From Simkaniaceae bacterium (GTDB lineage: Bacteria; Chlamydiota; Chlamydiia; Chlamydiales; Simkaniaceae): DNA of 43,425 nt. The notes beneath the pieces were generated by a model, which was not told the origin of the DNA, did no database searches, and saw nothing but the letters and a program-made list of their open reading frames with translations. Where the stretch lies: NCBI GenBank assembly GCA_018062315.1, contig JAGOSM010000010.1, forward strand, positions 1 through 43,425. Reading direction: 5' to 3'. A program made the position numbers and the translations under genes. Positions 24,948 through 33,481 of the stretch are shown here, in pieces; position 1 is the stretch's first letter; every line of letters starts with the position of its first letter.

Positions 24948-26368
24948 GTGAAGCGGCTTTTCTACAACTCAAAAAAGAAAATGGAAGAGTGCTTCTTTAT
25001 AAAGAGTACCCTGCAGATCTTCATACTCCGGCAGGGGTAGCCTCTTATTTTAAGGAACAAGGGGAAGAAATTACCCTTTTAGAATCGGGAGATAGGGATC
25101 CTGAGCTTGGGCGCTATTCATTTATTGGATTTTCTCCGCGGATGACCCTGACAGTTGTAGGGGAAGAAATTTCTCTAGAAAGGGAAGGGAAAAAAGAAAA
25201 AAAAGAGGGGGATCCTTTTTGCGTCCTGAGACAATTACATCAAGAGGCAGTAGCCCCAAGTGATAGGCATATTCCCGGTTTCATTGGAGGGGCCGTTGGG
25301 TACATAGCTTATGATGCGATCCGTTATGTTGAATCGATCCCAGATCGACATCTTAAGGATCAAGAATATCCCGATTTCTTTTTTCGATTTTATGATCAGG
25401 GGATTATTTTTGATCATACGAAATCGCGGCTGATTTTAGCTTTAATTGATACCGATTATGAGCGGGGCATGCAAAAGATTGCTGAAATGCATCAAAATAT
25501 GGAGAACGGGGGAAAAAGTCCGCCAAAAAAAGGAGGAGAACATCCCATTTCAGTCAATTTATCAGATGCTGAGTATGGAAAGAGGGTTGAAAAAGCGATC
25601 GAATATATTCGGGCTGGGGATATTTTTCAGGTGGTGCTTGCAAGAACCTATCAAATGCCCTATTACACCTCTCCCTTTAATGTGTACCGTTCGTTGCGCA
25701 TGCTTACAAGTGCTCCTTACATGTTTTATATTGAAGCCCCTACCTTTGCTATGGCTGGAGCTTCTCCTGAAAAGCTCATTAGCGTGAGGGGTAAACAACT
25801 GGAAGTAATTCCTCTCGCAGGGACGCGGCCGAGGGGAAAAGGAGAAGAGGATGTATTGATTGAGAAAGAACTTTTAGCAGATCCCAAAGAAGATGCGGAA
25901 CATATGATGCTTGTGGATTTAGGAAGGAATGATGTGGGGTCGATTGCTGAAAAGGGGTCTGTTTATGTGGATAGGTTAAAAGTAGTGCATCGATTTTCCC
26001 ATGTGATGCACCTTGCGAGTTATGTTAGAGGGACTTTAAGAGACGGTCTTGATGCTATTGACGCTTTAAGAAAAACTTTTCCTGCAGGTACCCTCTCTGG
26101 AGCCCCTAAAATCCGGGCAATGGAGATCATTGATGAGCTCGAACCAGTTAGAAGGGGGCCTTATGGAGGGGCGGTTGTGATGATCGACCATAGGGGAGAC
26201 CTAGAATCTTGTATTCCCATTAGGATGGCTCTTCTTAAAGGGGGTGTTGCTTCAATTCGGGTAGGAGCAGGTATTGTTTTTGATTCAGATCCACAAAAAG
26301 AAGCAGAAGAAACTTGGAATAAAGCGAAGGTGGTCATTCGGGCTGTGGAAATGGAGAATACGATATGA
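24932..26368 (+). CDS. trpE: Anthranilate synthase component I
   Basis: TrpE converts chorismate to anthranilate with ammonia from TrpG. The N-terminal feedback site has LLESGD (residues 49-54), where tryptophan binds, followed by GRYSFIG. The chorismate-binding domain carries GDIFQVVLARTYQ, PLAGTRPRGKG, AEHMMLVDLGRNDVG and FPAGTLSGAPKIRAMEIID, all family signatures with catalytic residues in place. The length of 478 is normal. The ATG lies inside trpR, 11 nt after AAGGAG. The gene overlaps trpG by 4 bp (ATGA). Well-studied Chlamydia species lack this step, so its presence here is notable. Confidence 0.95.
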   Translation: MFQQISEAAFLQLKKENGRVLLYKEYPADLHTPAGVASYFKEQGEEITLLESGDRDPELGRYSFIGFSPRMTLTVVGEEISLEREGKKEKKEGDPFCVLRQLHQEAVAPSDRHIPGFIGGAVGYIAYDAIRYVESIPDRHLKDQEYPDFFFRFYDQGIIFDHTKSRLILALIDTDYERGMQKIAEMHQNMENGGKSPPKKGGEHPISVNLSDAEYGKRVEKAIEYIRAGDIFQVVLARTYQMPYYTSPFNVYRSLRMLTSAPYMFYIEAPTFAMAGASPEKLISVRGKQLEVIPLAGTRPRGKGEEDVLIEKELLADPKEDAEHMMLVDLGRNDVGSIAEKGSVYVDRLKVVHRFSHVMHLASYVRGTLRDGLDAIDALRKTFPAGTLSGAPKIRAMEIIDELEPVRRGPYGGAVVMIDHRGDLESCIPIRMALLKGGVASIRVGAGIVFDSDPQKEAEETWNKAKVVIRAVEMENTI

Positions 26369-26934
26369 TTGTCATCATCGATAACTATGACAGCTTTACT
26401 TACAATCTGTATCAAATGCTTTCTCATGTAGAAGTTAGAGTGATAAGAAATGATGCGCTGACTCCTTCAGAAGTTTTGGCCCTACAACCTGCAGGAATTA
26501 TTATTTCCCCAGGACCGAAAAGCCCAAAAGAGGCGGGTATTTCCATCTCTTTGATTCAACTCGCCTATGATAAAATTCCGATTTTAGGAGTGTGTCTTGG
26601 TCATCAGGCGATAGCAGAGGCCTTTCAGGGTAAGGTGATCAGAGCTCCTTCTCCTGTGCATGGAAAAAGGGGGCAAGTATTTCACAAAGAGAGGGGGCTT
26701 TTTAAAGGGATGCCCCTTCCCTTTGAAGCAGGGAGGTACCATTCTCTTATTGTTGAAAAGAGCTCTTTACCCAGTGTCTTGCAGATAGAGGCTGAAAATG
26801 AGGAGGGATTGATCATGGCTCTTAAGCATGTGGACCATCCATGTTATGGGGTGCAGTTTCATCCTGAATCAATTTTAACCCAAGATGGGGGGAAATTAAT
26901 AGAAGCCTTTTTAAAGGAGTGTTATGGATCTTAG
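26365..26934 (+). CDS. trpG: Anthranilate synthase component II, glutamine amidotransferase
   Basis: The 189-residue class I amidotransferase supplies ammonia to TrpE. The nucleophilic Cys sits in GVCLGHQAIAEAF and the catalytic His-x-Glu in GVQFHPESIL. IDNYDSFTYNLYQ at the N terminus and RYHSLIVE in the middle are TrpG/PabA signatures. It could also serve 4-amino-4-deoxychorismate synthesis (PabA role), as in other bacteria with one shared amidotransferase. It overlaps trpE by 4 bp and trpD by 11 bp; a GGAG ribosome site lies in the end of trpE. Confidence 0.94.
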   Translation: MIVIIDNYDSFTYNLYQMLSHVEVRVIRNDALTPSEVLALQPAGIIISPGPKSPKEAGISISLIQLAYDKIPILGVCLGHQAIAEAFQGKVIRAPSPVHGKRGQVFHKERGLFKGMPLPFEAGRYHSLIVEKSSLPSVLQIEAENEEGLIMALKHVDHPCYGVQFHPESILTQDGGKLIEAFLKECYGS

Positions 26935-27859
26935 GCGTCTTTTAGAAAGGGAAGATCTCTCTGAACAAGAGGCTTTCAAAGCCGGTAGAGAGATAATTCA
27001 AGGAGCTTTTCCTTATCAAATTGCCGCTTTTTTAGCTCTTCTTCATTCGAAAGGGGAGACGGTTGAAGAAATTTATGGGATGGTAAGAGCAATGCAGGAA
27101 GTGATGATTCCTTATCTATCTAAAGAGAGAACTTTGGATATTGTGGGAACAGGAGGGGATGGAGCGTCCACTGTGAATATTTCGACAGCTTCTGCCCTTT
27201 TGGCTGCAAGTTTAGGTGTTCCTATCACTAAACATGGGAATAGAGCTTCTTCTTCTCAGTGTGGTTCAGCAGATCTTTTAGAGTATTTGGGGTTTGATTT
27301 TGATCATCCCAAAAGGGGAAATTTTACTTTTTTATTCGCCCCCCATTTTCATCCTGCATTTAAAAAAATAGGGCTGATTCGAAAAGAATTGGGGATACGG
27401 ACTATTTTTAATATCATTGGTCCCTTACTTAATCCAGCATATCCCGCTCATCTTCTTTGTGGTGTTGCAGATCCTTCTCTTATGGAGGTGATGGCCGGGG
27501 TTTTAGTTAAAATGAAGACGACTCATTCGGTTGTTTTCCATGGGCAAGGAATAGACGAACTCTCTCTCTTAGGCCCTTGTCAGGTGATTGAAATTGAGAA
27601 AGGGGAAATGAAAAAATGGACATTGAATCCAGAGGACTATGGATTCAAATTGTGTACTCTCTCTGATTTGCAAGGAGGGGATGCCAAGACAAATGCCTCG
27701 CTCTTAAAAGAGGCGATGACGACAGGAAGGGGAGCTATTGCCGATACCTTAGCCTTGAATGGAGCGATGGCTCTTTATATTTATGGGAAGGTCCCTTTAA
27801 AAGAGGGGATTAGACTCGCAAAGAAAAATATGGAAGAGGGAACGGGGTGGATATTTTAA
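26924..27859 (+). CDS. trpD: Anthranilate phosphoribosyltransferase
   Basis: TrpD attaches the phosphoribosyl group of PRPP to anthranilate. Visible are the PRPP-binding VGTGGDGASTVNISTASA, the KHGNRASSSQCGSADLLE segment with the anthranilate-contacting Arg/Asn, and the conserved IRTIFNIIGPLLNPA. HGQGIDELSLLGP is the C-terminal family signature. At 311 residues it is a little shorter than the usual 330-345, mostly at the C terminus. AAAGGAG lies a few nt before the ATG. It overlaps trpG by 11 bp and the GTG start of trpCF by 13 bp. Confidence 0.94.
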   Translation: MDLRRLLEREDLSEQEAFKAGREIIQGAFPYQIAAFLALLHSKGETVEEIYGMVRAMQEVMIPYLSKERTLDIVGTGGDGASTVNISTASALLAASLGVPITKHGNRASSSQCGSADLLEYLGFDFDHPKRGNFTFLFAPHFHPAFKKIGLIRKELGIRTIFNIIGPLLNPAYPAHLLCGVADPSLMEVMAGVLVKMKTTHSVVFHGQGIDELSLLGPCQVIEIEKGEMKKWTLNPEDYGFKLCTLSDLQGGDAKTNASLLKEAMTTGRGAIADTLALNGAMALYIYGKVPLKEGIRLAKKNMEEGTGWIF

Positions 27860-29118
27860 ATCAGATCGCTGAGTCGAAAAAAAAAAGAATTCCTTCGTTT
27901 TATGAAGCGATTAAGCGGAGGGGAGTCATTGCTGAGATTAAGAAAAAATCTCCCTCTGCTGGGGAAATTAAACAAGTTGATGTGGTAGCTCAAGCAAAGA
28001 AATATGAGAGGGCTATTGCGGTCTCTGTCTTAACGGACGCCTCTTATTTTGGAGGCAGTTTAGACGATTTAAATAGGGTGCGAGAATCAACTTCCCTCCC
28101 TGTGCTGCGGAAAGATTTTATTGTAGAAAGGGGACAGCTTACAGAGGTCAGAAGTAGTGCTGTTCTTTTAATTGTCGCGATTCTTCAAGAAGAAACGGCC
28201 TCATTTATTCGTCTTGTAGAAGAATTATCACTTGATGCTCTTGTTGAAGTGAATAATGAAAAAGAGCTTGAGATCGCTCTTACGGCGGGAGCTTCCCTTA
28301 TTGCGATCAATCATCGCAATTTAAGAACTTTTGAAGTGGATCCCCAAACAAGTCTTCGACTTGCCCCTTTAATTCCTCAAGGGGTCTTAAAAGTGGCTGC
28401 TTCAGGAATCTATTCTATAGAGGAGGCAAGGAACTATTTCGATCACGGATTTGATGCAGTCCTTGTGGGTGAAGCATTAATGAAATCCTCAAATCCTTCC
28501 AGGATGATTGAACTGATGAAGCGGCAGGTGAAAATTTGTGGGGTGACAGATCCTGAAACCGCCTATTTTGCTGCTCTTCAGGGAGCGAGTTATGTAGGTC
28601 TTGTTTTTCATCAAGAATCGCATCGCTATGTTGATCCTTCTCAAGGAAAACAGATTGCTGAAGGAGCCAGGAAGGGAGGGGCAATTCCTGTGGGGGTTTT
28701 TACTCATCAATCTAAGGAAGAAATCATCGCTATTGCTGAAGAGGTGGGACTGACCCACCTCCAGCTACACGGAGACCGAGCAAGAGAGTCATACCTCGAT
28801 TTTCCTTCTCACTACACCTTAATTTATGTAGTGGAGGTGGATGAAAAAGGATCTTATGAGATTCCCCAGGGGCTTAATCAAGAAAAAGATTATGTGCTCT
28901 ATGATAGTATGACTCCAGGGAAGGGAGTTTCCTTTTTACAGGCGGAATGGAAACCCTGTAAAGAATATCCCTTTTTTATAGCTGGAGGAATCACCCCTTT
29001 GAATGTAAAAGAAAAAATAGCCCATTTTAATCCCGATGGGATAGATGTCTCTTCTGGAGTGGAAAAAGGGGGAGTAAAAGATAAACAATTAATCGAGGCC
29101 TTGATTCGAAAATGTTAG
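27847..29118 (+). CDS. trpCF: Fused indole-3-glycerol-phosphate synthase / phosphoribosylanthranilate isomerase
   Basis: Residues 1-225 are TrpC (IGPS): AEIKKKSPSAG (E30 and K32 region), LRKDF (K89), VEVNNEKEL (E134), INHRNL and the phosphate loop VLVGEAL. Residues 228-423 are TrpF: KICGVTD with the catalytic Cys, QLHGD, YDSMTPGKG with the catalytic Asp, FIAGGITPLNV and DVSSGVEKGGVKD. The C-F fusion is as in E. coli. The conserved glutamate of the IGPS S/A-E-S-G-I motif is alanine here (A185, GCT at 28399-28401); this position is near-invariant and important in studied IGPS enzymes. The rest is intact. The GTG start at 27847 overlaps trpD. Confidence 0.93.
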   Translation: MDILNQIAESKKKRIPSFYEAIKRRGVIAEIKKKSPSAGEIKQVDVVAQAKKYERAIAVSVLTDASYFGGSLDDLNRVRESTSLPVLRKDFIVERGQLTEVRSSAVLLIVAILQEETASFIRLVEELSLDALVEVNNEKELEIALTAGASLIAINHRNLRTFEVDPQTSLRLAPLIPQGVLKVAASGIYSIEEARNYFDHGFDAVLVGEALMKSSNPSRMIELMKRQVKICGVTDPETAYFAALQGASYVGLVFHQESHRYVDPSQGKQIAEGARKGGAIPVGVFTHQSKEEIIAIAEEVGLTHLQLHGDRARESYLDFPSHYTLIYVVEVDEKGSYEIPQGLNQEKDYVLYDSMTPGKGVSFLQAEWKPCKEYPFFIAGGITPLNVKEKIAHFNPDGIDVSSGVEKGGVKDKQLIEALIRKC

Positions 29119-30206
29119 AATATGGTGGTCAATTTGTTCCTGAAATCTTATTTGAACCTTTAAAAGAGTTAGAACGTGCGTGGAACGAAGCAAAGGGGGA
29201 CCCTTTATTTCGAGAAAAATTTCATGCATTGCTCAAATCTTATGTGGGAAGACCCACACCTATCACTCGAATTGATCACTTTAGCCGGGCGATTGATGGG
29301 CCTCAAGTATTTTTAAAGAGAGAGGATTTGAATCATACAGGTTCTCATAAAATTAATAATGCGATGGGTCAATGTTTACTTGCGAAGAGGATGGGTAAAA
29401 CGAAGATTATTGCTGAGACGGGAGCAGGTCAGCACGGAGTTGCAACAGCTACAGCATGTGCTTATTTTGGGTTAGAATGTGTTGTCTATATGGGAAGTTT
29501 AGATGTAGCTCGTCAATCACAAAATGTGGATAAAATGCATATTTTAGGTGCTGAAGTGATCCCAGTCGACAAAGGGGATAAGACTCTTAAAGAAGCTGTG
29601 AATGAGGCCCTGAGGGCGTGGGCTCTGGATTATGAAACCGCTTACTACTGTTTGGGGTCTGCGTTAGGTCCTCATCCTTATCCTGAAATGGTAGCATGGT
29701 TTCAAGAGGTGATTGGGTTAGAAATTCAAGGCATGCTTAAACCCGATGTGATGATTGCGTGTATTGGAGGAGGATCAAATGCTATAGGATTTTTCTCTCC
29801 TTTTTTAAATGAGCCAGTGAGGATGATTGGAGTAGAGGCTCTTTATGCTGCGAGAATGCAAACGGGGCGTCCTGGGGTCCTTCATGGATCTTATACTTAT
29901 GTATTGCAAAATGAAGACGGTCAAATAGGAAAGACTACCTCTATTGCTGCAGGGCTTGATTATCCGGCGATTGGACCTATGCATGCTAAGCTGAAAGACT
30001 CAGGCCGGGTGGAATATGTGGCAGTGGGGGATCTGGAAGCTGTAGCTGCTTTTAAATTACTTGCAAGAACAGAGGGCATTATTCCAGCCCTAGAATCGTC
30101 GCATGCCTTAGCTTATCTGATGAAAATAGGGCGTGATTTACCAAAAGAGAGCCTAGTGATTGTTAATTTGTCAGGTCGTGGAGAGAAAGATATATGCAGT
30201 ATATAG
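29112..30206 (+). CDS. trpB: Tryptophan synthase beta chain
   Basis: TrpB condenses indole with serine using PLP. LKREDLNHTGSHKINNAMGQ contains the PLP Lys, ETGAGQHGVATATACA is the conserved substrate loop, and IGGGSNAIGFFSPF is the phosphate-binding glycine loop. The tail VNLSGRGEKD is the normal C-terminal signature. At 364 residues it is about 30 shorter than E. coli TrpB, because the N terminus starts directly at YGGQFVPEIL. It belongs to the TrpB1 (alpha-associating) type by these signatures. It overlaps trpCF by 7 bp and trpA by 13 bp. Confidence 0.95.
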   Translation: MLEYGGQFVPEILFEPLKELERAWNEAKGDPLFREKFHALLKSYVGRPTPITRIDHFSRAIDGPQVFLKREDLNHTGSHKINNAMGQCLLAKRMGKTKIIAETGAGQHGVATATACAYFGLECVVYMGSLDVARQSQNVDKMHILGAEVIPVDKGDKTLKEAVNEALRAWALDYETAYYCLGSALGPHPYPEMVAWFQEVIGLEIQGMLKPDVMIACIGGGSNAIGFFSPFLNEPVRMIGVEALYAARMQTGRPGVLHGSYTYVLQNEDGQIGKTTSIAAGLDYPAIGPMHAKLKDSGRVEYVAVGDLEAVAAFKLLARTEGIIPALESSHALAYLMKIGRDLPKESLVIVNLSGRGEKDICSI

Positions 30207-30907
30207 GGTATTTATGTGCGGATGAGGGGACGGTAGAAATGGCCCTTGCCCTTGTTAAGGGGGGAGTGGATTATTTGGAAATTGGAATCCCCTTTTCGGA
30301 TCCTGTGGCCGATGGGCCTGTGATTCAAGATGCAGCGACCCTTGCACTAAGTCATGGGATGACCTCTCGCAAGGTCCTCGAAATCGTTAGAAAGATTCGA
30401 GAAAAAACGGAAGTACCCATCATTTTATTTACGTATCTTAACCCCCTTTTGTCAGCAGGTGAGAGATATCTGCAAGAAGCTTATCTTGCAGGCGTGACAG
30501 GAATTCTTGTAGTGGACCTTCCTCTAGAAGCTGCAGAAACACATATTCAACAATGTCGGCAAATAGGGCTTGATACGATTTTTGTAATCGCTCCTTCTAC
30601 GACAGGGGAGCGGATTAGAAAAATTTGCGAGGCATGTAGGGGATTTGTGTATTACGCGTGCCGTAAGGGAACAACGGGAGAAAGAAGTGGGCTTCCTGAG
30701 AATTTAGCATTGCAGATCAAACGGATAAAACAGGAAACAGAGCTTCCTGTTGCAGTGGGATTTGGAATTTCTTCTCAAAAAGATGTCAAGGCAGTACTTA
30801 AAGTTGCTGATGCAGCTGTTGTGGGATCTAAATTTGTAAAAGCAGTTTTAGAAGGAGCTAAGCCAGAAGATCTTACTCATCTGGCTCAGTCCCTATACCT
30901 CATTTAA
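30194..30907 (+). CDS. trpA: Tryptophan synthase alpha chain
   Basis: TrpA cleaves indole-3-glycerol phosphate to indole, which is channelled to TrpB. VDYLEIGIPFSDPVADGPVI holds the catalytic Glu and the Asp of ADGP. PIILFTYLNPLL, ILVVDLP and VAVGFGIS match the barrel strands, and the flexible loop is RKGTTGERSG, where other species have R-x-G-V-T-G. The product is 237 residues, shorter than the usual 255-270 because the N-terminal helix is reduced to a few residues. GGAGAG precedes the ATG within trpB. It is the last gene of the operon, and its end overlaps the convergent gene at 30893 by 15 bp. Confidence 0.94.
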   Translation: MQYIGYLCADEGTVEMALALVKGGVDYLEIGIPFSDPVADGPVIQDAATLALSHGMTSRKVLEIVRKIREKTEVPIILFTYLNPLLSAGERYLQEAYLAGVTGILVVDLPLEAAETHIQQCRQIGLDTIFVIAPSTTGERIRKICEACRGFVYYACRKGTTGERSGLPENLALQIKRIKQETELPVAVGFGISSQKDVKAVLKVADAAVVGSKFVKAVLEGAKPEDLTHLAQSLYLI

Positions 30908-31174
30908 AGGGTTATTTCTGATGCATTGTGCAATGACTTGAACTCGTCTTTCTCTCTCTCCAAGATTTTCATTTATAGGAATGCGAGGCTCTAGTTTATG
31001 CGCTTGATAAAAGCCAAATAGTCCACACGCTGCACTCAGAGCAGTGAAAATGGAATAAATTAAATAGAGATCTCTTTCGTTGCGTCCGCGGGCCGAGTAA
31101 GCGACTTGTACTAGTCCCGTACTCATGGCCAAGGTCCAGCCTGAGATGATGTAAATAACGGCAACTGGAGACAT
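30893..31174 (-). CDS. Small two-helix membrane protein, unknown
   Basis: I recognise no family. The 93-residue product has two hydrophobic helices (about residues 3-26 and 39-56) and a polar, charged C-terminal tail of about 35 residues. A Shine-Dalgarno AAGGA stands 8-9 nt before the ATG. It is the third of three consecutive minus-strand genes with 11-bp gaps, each encoding a short protein with paired helices. The pattern fits small chlamydial membrane or Inc-like proteins, but the function is unknown. The 3' end overlaps the last 15 bp of trpA. Confidence 0.6.
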   Translation of the reverse strand: MSPVAVIYIISGWTLAMSTGLVQVAYSARGRNERDLYLIYSIFTALSAACGLFGFYQAHKLEPRIPINENLGERERRVQVIAQCIRNNPLNEV

Positions 31175-31185
31175 AAGTATATTCC

Positions 31186-31467
31186 TTAGTTTTGTGATTG
31201 GTCTTCGATTGCTTGTGATAAGGGAGTTCCCGGTATAACGGCGGCAACTACCCCAGGGACAACGGCTACTACTCTACCTCTTAGACTACACACTCCGTTA
31301 AGTCCTAAGCAGACGGTTAAAATCCCTGTAAAAATTAAAGTATAGGCTACGCCACTGACTCGAGGGGAGTCAACGGGAGCGTCTAATAAAAGAGCTGCCA
31401 TTCCAAATTGAACGGCTCCTGCAGTGAGTTGGTAAACAGATTGGACACATAATGTAGATGCTGACAT
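31186..31467 (-). CDS. Small membrane protein, unknown
   Basis: The 93-residue product has hydrophobic helices near residues 12-28 and 37-60 and then a Val/Ala-rich segment (RVVAVVPGVVAAVIPG) that could be a third membrane or amphipathic stretch. No family is recognised. TAGGAAA lies upstream of the ATG. It is the middle gene of the three-gene operon, 11 bp from each neighbour. The even spacing and the individual ribosome sites argue that it is a real gene even though the product is short and lacks known motifs. Confidence 0.6.
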   Translation of the reverse strand: MSASTLCVQSVYQLTAGAVQFGMAALLLDAPVDSPRVSGVAYTLIFTGILTVCLGLNGVCSLRGRVVAVVPGVVAAVIPGTPLSQAIEDQSQN

Positions 31468-31478
31468 AAAAATTTTTC

Positions 31479-31808
31479 CTAAACTTTGTTTGATGCGTTT
31501 GTTAAATCTTCTGGTGGCGCTGATGGGGCAGGTCTTAAAGGGTTGGGAACAGCAACGGTAAAAGGAACGGTAAAAGGATGTACTCTCTCAGTTGTTATGC
31601 GACAATTGTGAATCACATGAGAGCCCCCCCAGGCACTTAAGCTGAGGCTAAATAGAGCGAGACATACGCCGACGATTGCCTTTGTAGGGGAAAGGTTATC
31701 TTCTGTTGCTAAATTATAGAAGAGTCCCGCGGCAGTAGTGGCGCTCCAGGCAGAAAGGGAGGCGAGGGGGACGTTAGGTGAAATTCTTTGAGAAGAGGGG
31801 ATTGTCAT
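31479..31808 (-). CDS. Small two-helix membrane protein with Pro-rich tail, unknown
   Basis: The 109-residue product has two hydrophobic segments (about residues 15-32 and 42-62) and a C-terminal tail rich in Pro and Ala (VPNPLRPAPSAPPEDL). No known family is seen. A very good ribosome site, AAGGAGATA, precedes the ATG, and a short palindrome (31823-31839) sits just upstream. This is the first gene of the operon with the genes at 31186 and 31174. The hairpin-like pair of helices with a soluble tail is the arrangement expected of an Inc-like protein; that is inference only. Confidence 0.6.
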   Translation of the reverse strand: MTIPSSQRISPNVPLASLSAWSATTAAGLFYNLATEDNLSPTKAIVGVCLALFSLSLSAWGGSHVIHNCRITTERVHPFTVPFTVAVPNPLRPAPSAPPEDLTNASNKV

Positions 31809-31822
31809 AAAATATCTCCTTG

Positions 31823-31839
31823 ATATGGAATTCCCATAT
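31823..31839 (-). promoter_or_regulatory. Short palindrome before the three-gene membrane-protein operon
   Basis: ATATGG, five bases AATTC, then CCATAT make a near-perfect 17-bp palindrome directly upstream of the AAGGAG ribosome site of the gene ending at 31808. Its position suits an operator or a leader hairpin. The role is inferred. Confidence 0.35.
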
Positions 31840-31859
31840 TAGGAGATCTACACAATTTC

Positions 31860-32390
31860 TTAATATATTTTTTTTAAAAAATGGGTGTTTACATAGAGGA
31901 TCAGTGTTAAATAAAGGCCCCAGATAACGCCGATTTCAGTCAGTGAAAGGAGGTAGGGGTCGGGAATAACGACAGCGTGGAGAGCTTCTCCGGCACGGTA
32001 GCTGAGGGGGGCTCCAATGCCGCCTAAGATAAAGGGAAGCCACTTCCATTTCTGAATCCAGACAAGAGAATGATTTAACGTGACGGCAAATAAAGGATAT
32101 AGACTCGTAAGCCAAAGAGGGGGGAATAAGTGATTACCCCCTGTGTAGAGAAGAAAGCCGCATTGAATAAAGCCCATTTCCATGAACACTCCAAGAAAGA
32201 GCGCGAGGATAGCTAAACGAAGATCTTGATAAAACAGGGGGCGATTTTGATAAAAGGTCATACTAAGTTGGCCACATGTAAGAAAAGAGGAAATCAGGGC
32301 GGAGGTGATGGAATAGCCGATGCCTCCCAGGTAGACACAGAGAAACCACCCAAAATAATAAATAAGGCCATTCACTAAATATCCGAGCAT
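31860..32390 (-). CDS. DUF2878-family membrane protein
   Basis: The 176-residue product has five or six membrane helices and features I associate with DUF2878: an N-terminal YYFGWFLCVYLGG helix, a DLRLAILALFLGVFMEMGF segment, PLWLTSLYPLFAVTLNHSLVWI with the conserved N-H-S, and GGIGAPLSYRAGE. The family is widespread in Proteobacteria and has no established function. The ATG at 32390 has no obvious Shine-Dalgarno. It is on the same strand as the three small genes downstream, 51 bp away, but they have their own palindrome and ribosome site. Confidence 0.7.
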   Translation of the reverse strand: MLGYLVNGLIYYFGWFLCVYLGGIGYSITSALISSFLTCGQLSMTFYQNRPLFYQDLRLAILALFLGVFMEMGFIQCGFLLYTGGNHLFPPLWLTSLYPLFAVTLNHSLVWIQKWKWLPFILGGIGAPLSYRAGEALHAVVIPDPYLLSLTEIGVIWGLYLTLILYVNTHFLKKIY

Positions 32391-32471
32391 ATCTCTATCA
32401 AAATAACCTTTTATTCAAGCAAATGCAAGTCTCACCTGACAAAAAATGGTTCTTTATGATAAAAATAAGAT

Positions 32472-33281
32472 GTGGTTAAGAAACTATCGAGTTATTTTTG
32501 TTCTATTTTAATTTTAATTGGATTGGTTATATCTTATATCTATCTGGATCAGGAGAGGTATATATTAAAGCAGCAAACACTCCCTCTAAATCATGAATTT
32601 TATTTTGATGCCCCTTTTGAAGAATTAAATTTTTTACACACAGATGGGACAACAACCAATGCTTTATTTTTTAAATCGAAAGAGTCAAAAGGGGTTGTTC
32701 TTTATCTTCATGGGCGTGGAGGGAATCTGGCCACCTATTGGGGCTATTTATATGGAGATTTTACGGAGAGGGGATACGATATCCTGATGATTGATTATCG
32801 GGGTTTTGGAAAGAGCGTAGGGATTCCTTCAGAGGAGGCTTTTTTTGAGGATGCTGAGGTTGCCTATCAGTATCTGTTAAAGGAGTATCCAGAAGACAAG
32901 ATCACGGTATATGGAATTTCTCTTGGGACAGGGATAGCAACCCATCTTGCAGCTACCCATTCTCCTCGTCTGTTGATTTTAGAGGCTCCCTATTATTCGA
33001 TGTTAGATTTAATCCCTCGAAACGCCCTTTGGTTACCCTCTTTTATTGCAAAGTGGATTGTTAGGTATCCCCTTCGGACAGATCAGTGGATAGAGAAGGT
33101 GACGGTGCCAGTGCATCTTTTCCACGGAAGGGAAGATGCTTTAATTCCGTATCATTCCAGTGAGCGCCTGTTAGAGCACATTAAAAGTCCTCATGAATTG
33201 ACAACTATCGATAAAGGGACCCATAATTTCTTATCAAGACACCCCGAGTTTCAGCTCAAGCTTTCTGAACTTTTACCCTAG
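32472..33281 (+). CDS. Alpha/beta hydrolase, membrane-anchored (BEM46/ABHD-like)
   Basis: An N-terminal helix (about residues 6-25) anchors or exports the protein. The rest is an alpha/beta hydrolase: VLYLHGRGGN (oxyanion region, H-G-x-G-G-N), IDYRGFGKS, nucleophile elbow YGISLGTG (G-x-S-x-G), HGREDALIP with the catalytic Asp, and GTHNF with the catalytic His. The order matches BEM46/ABHD12/17-type serine hydrolases acting on acyl esters or thioesters. The start is GTG at 32472; an ATG two bases earlier is in another frame. The stop codon overlaps the stop of a decayed gene on the other strand. Confidence 0.85.
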   Translation: MVKKLSSYFCSILILIGLVISYIYLDQERYILKQQTLPLNHEFYFDAPFEELNFLHTDGTTTNALFFKSKESKGVVLYLHGRGGNLATYWGYLYGDFTERGYDILMIDYRGFGKSVGIPSEEAFFEDAEVAYQYLLKEYPEDKITVYGISLGTGIATHLAATHSPRLLILEAPYYSMLDLIPRNALWLPSFIAKWIVRYPLRTDQWIEKVTVPVHLFHGREDALIPYHSSERLLEHIKSPHELTTIDKGTHNFLSRHPEFQLKLSELLP

Positions 33282-33481
33282 TGCTCTGTCAGCTTTTTAG
33301 CTAGTTGCTCTCTCCAGGAGAGGGAGATGTAGTCGGAAGCTCTAGGAGCTGTTTTTGGCTTTTTTGTGGATAGCCAGTTAGACCATAATGCTTCCCACTC
33401 TTCAGTTTCCCATGGAGATCGCATTCTTTCAAATTTCGATTTGACATCAGTAGATTCGGTATTTACCCGAAGAAATTGAAA

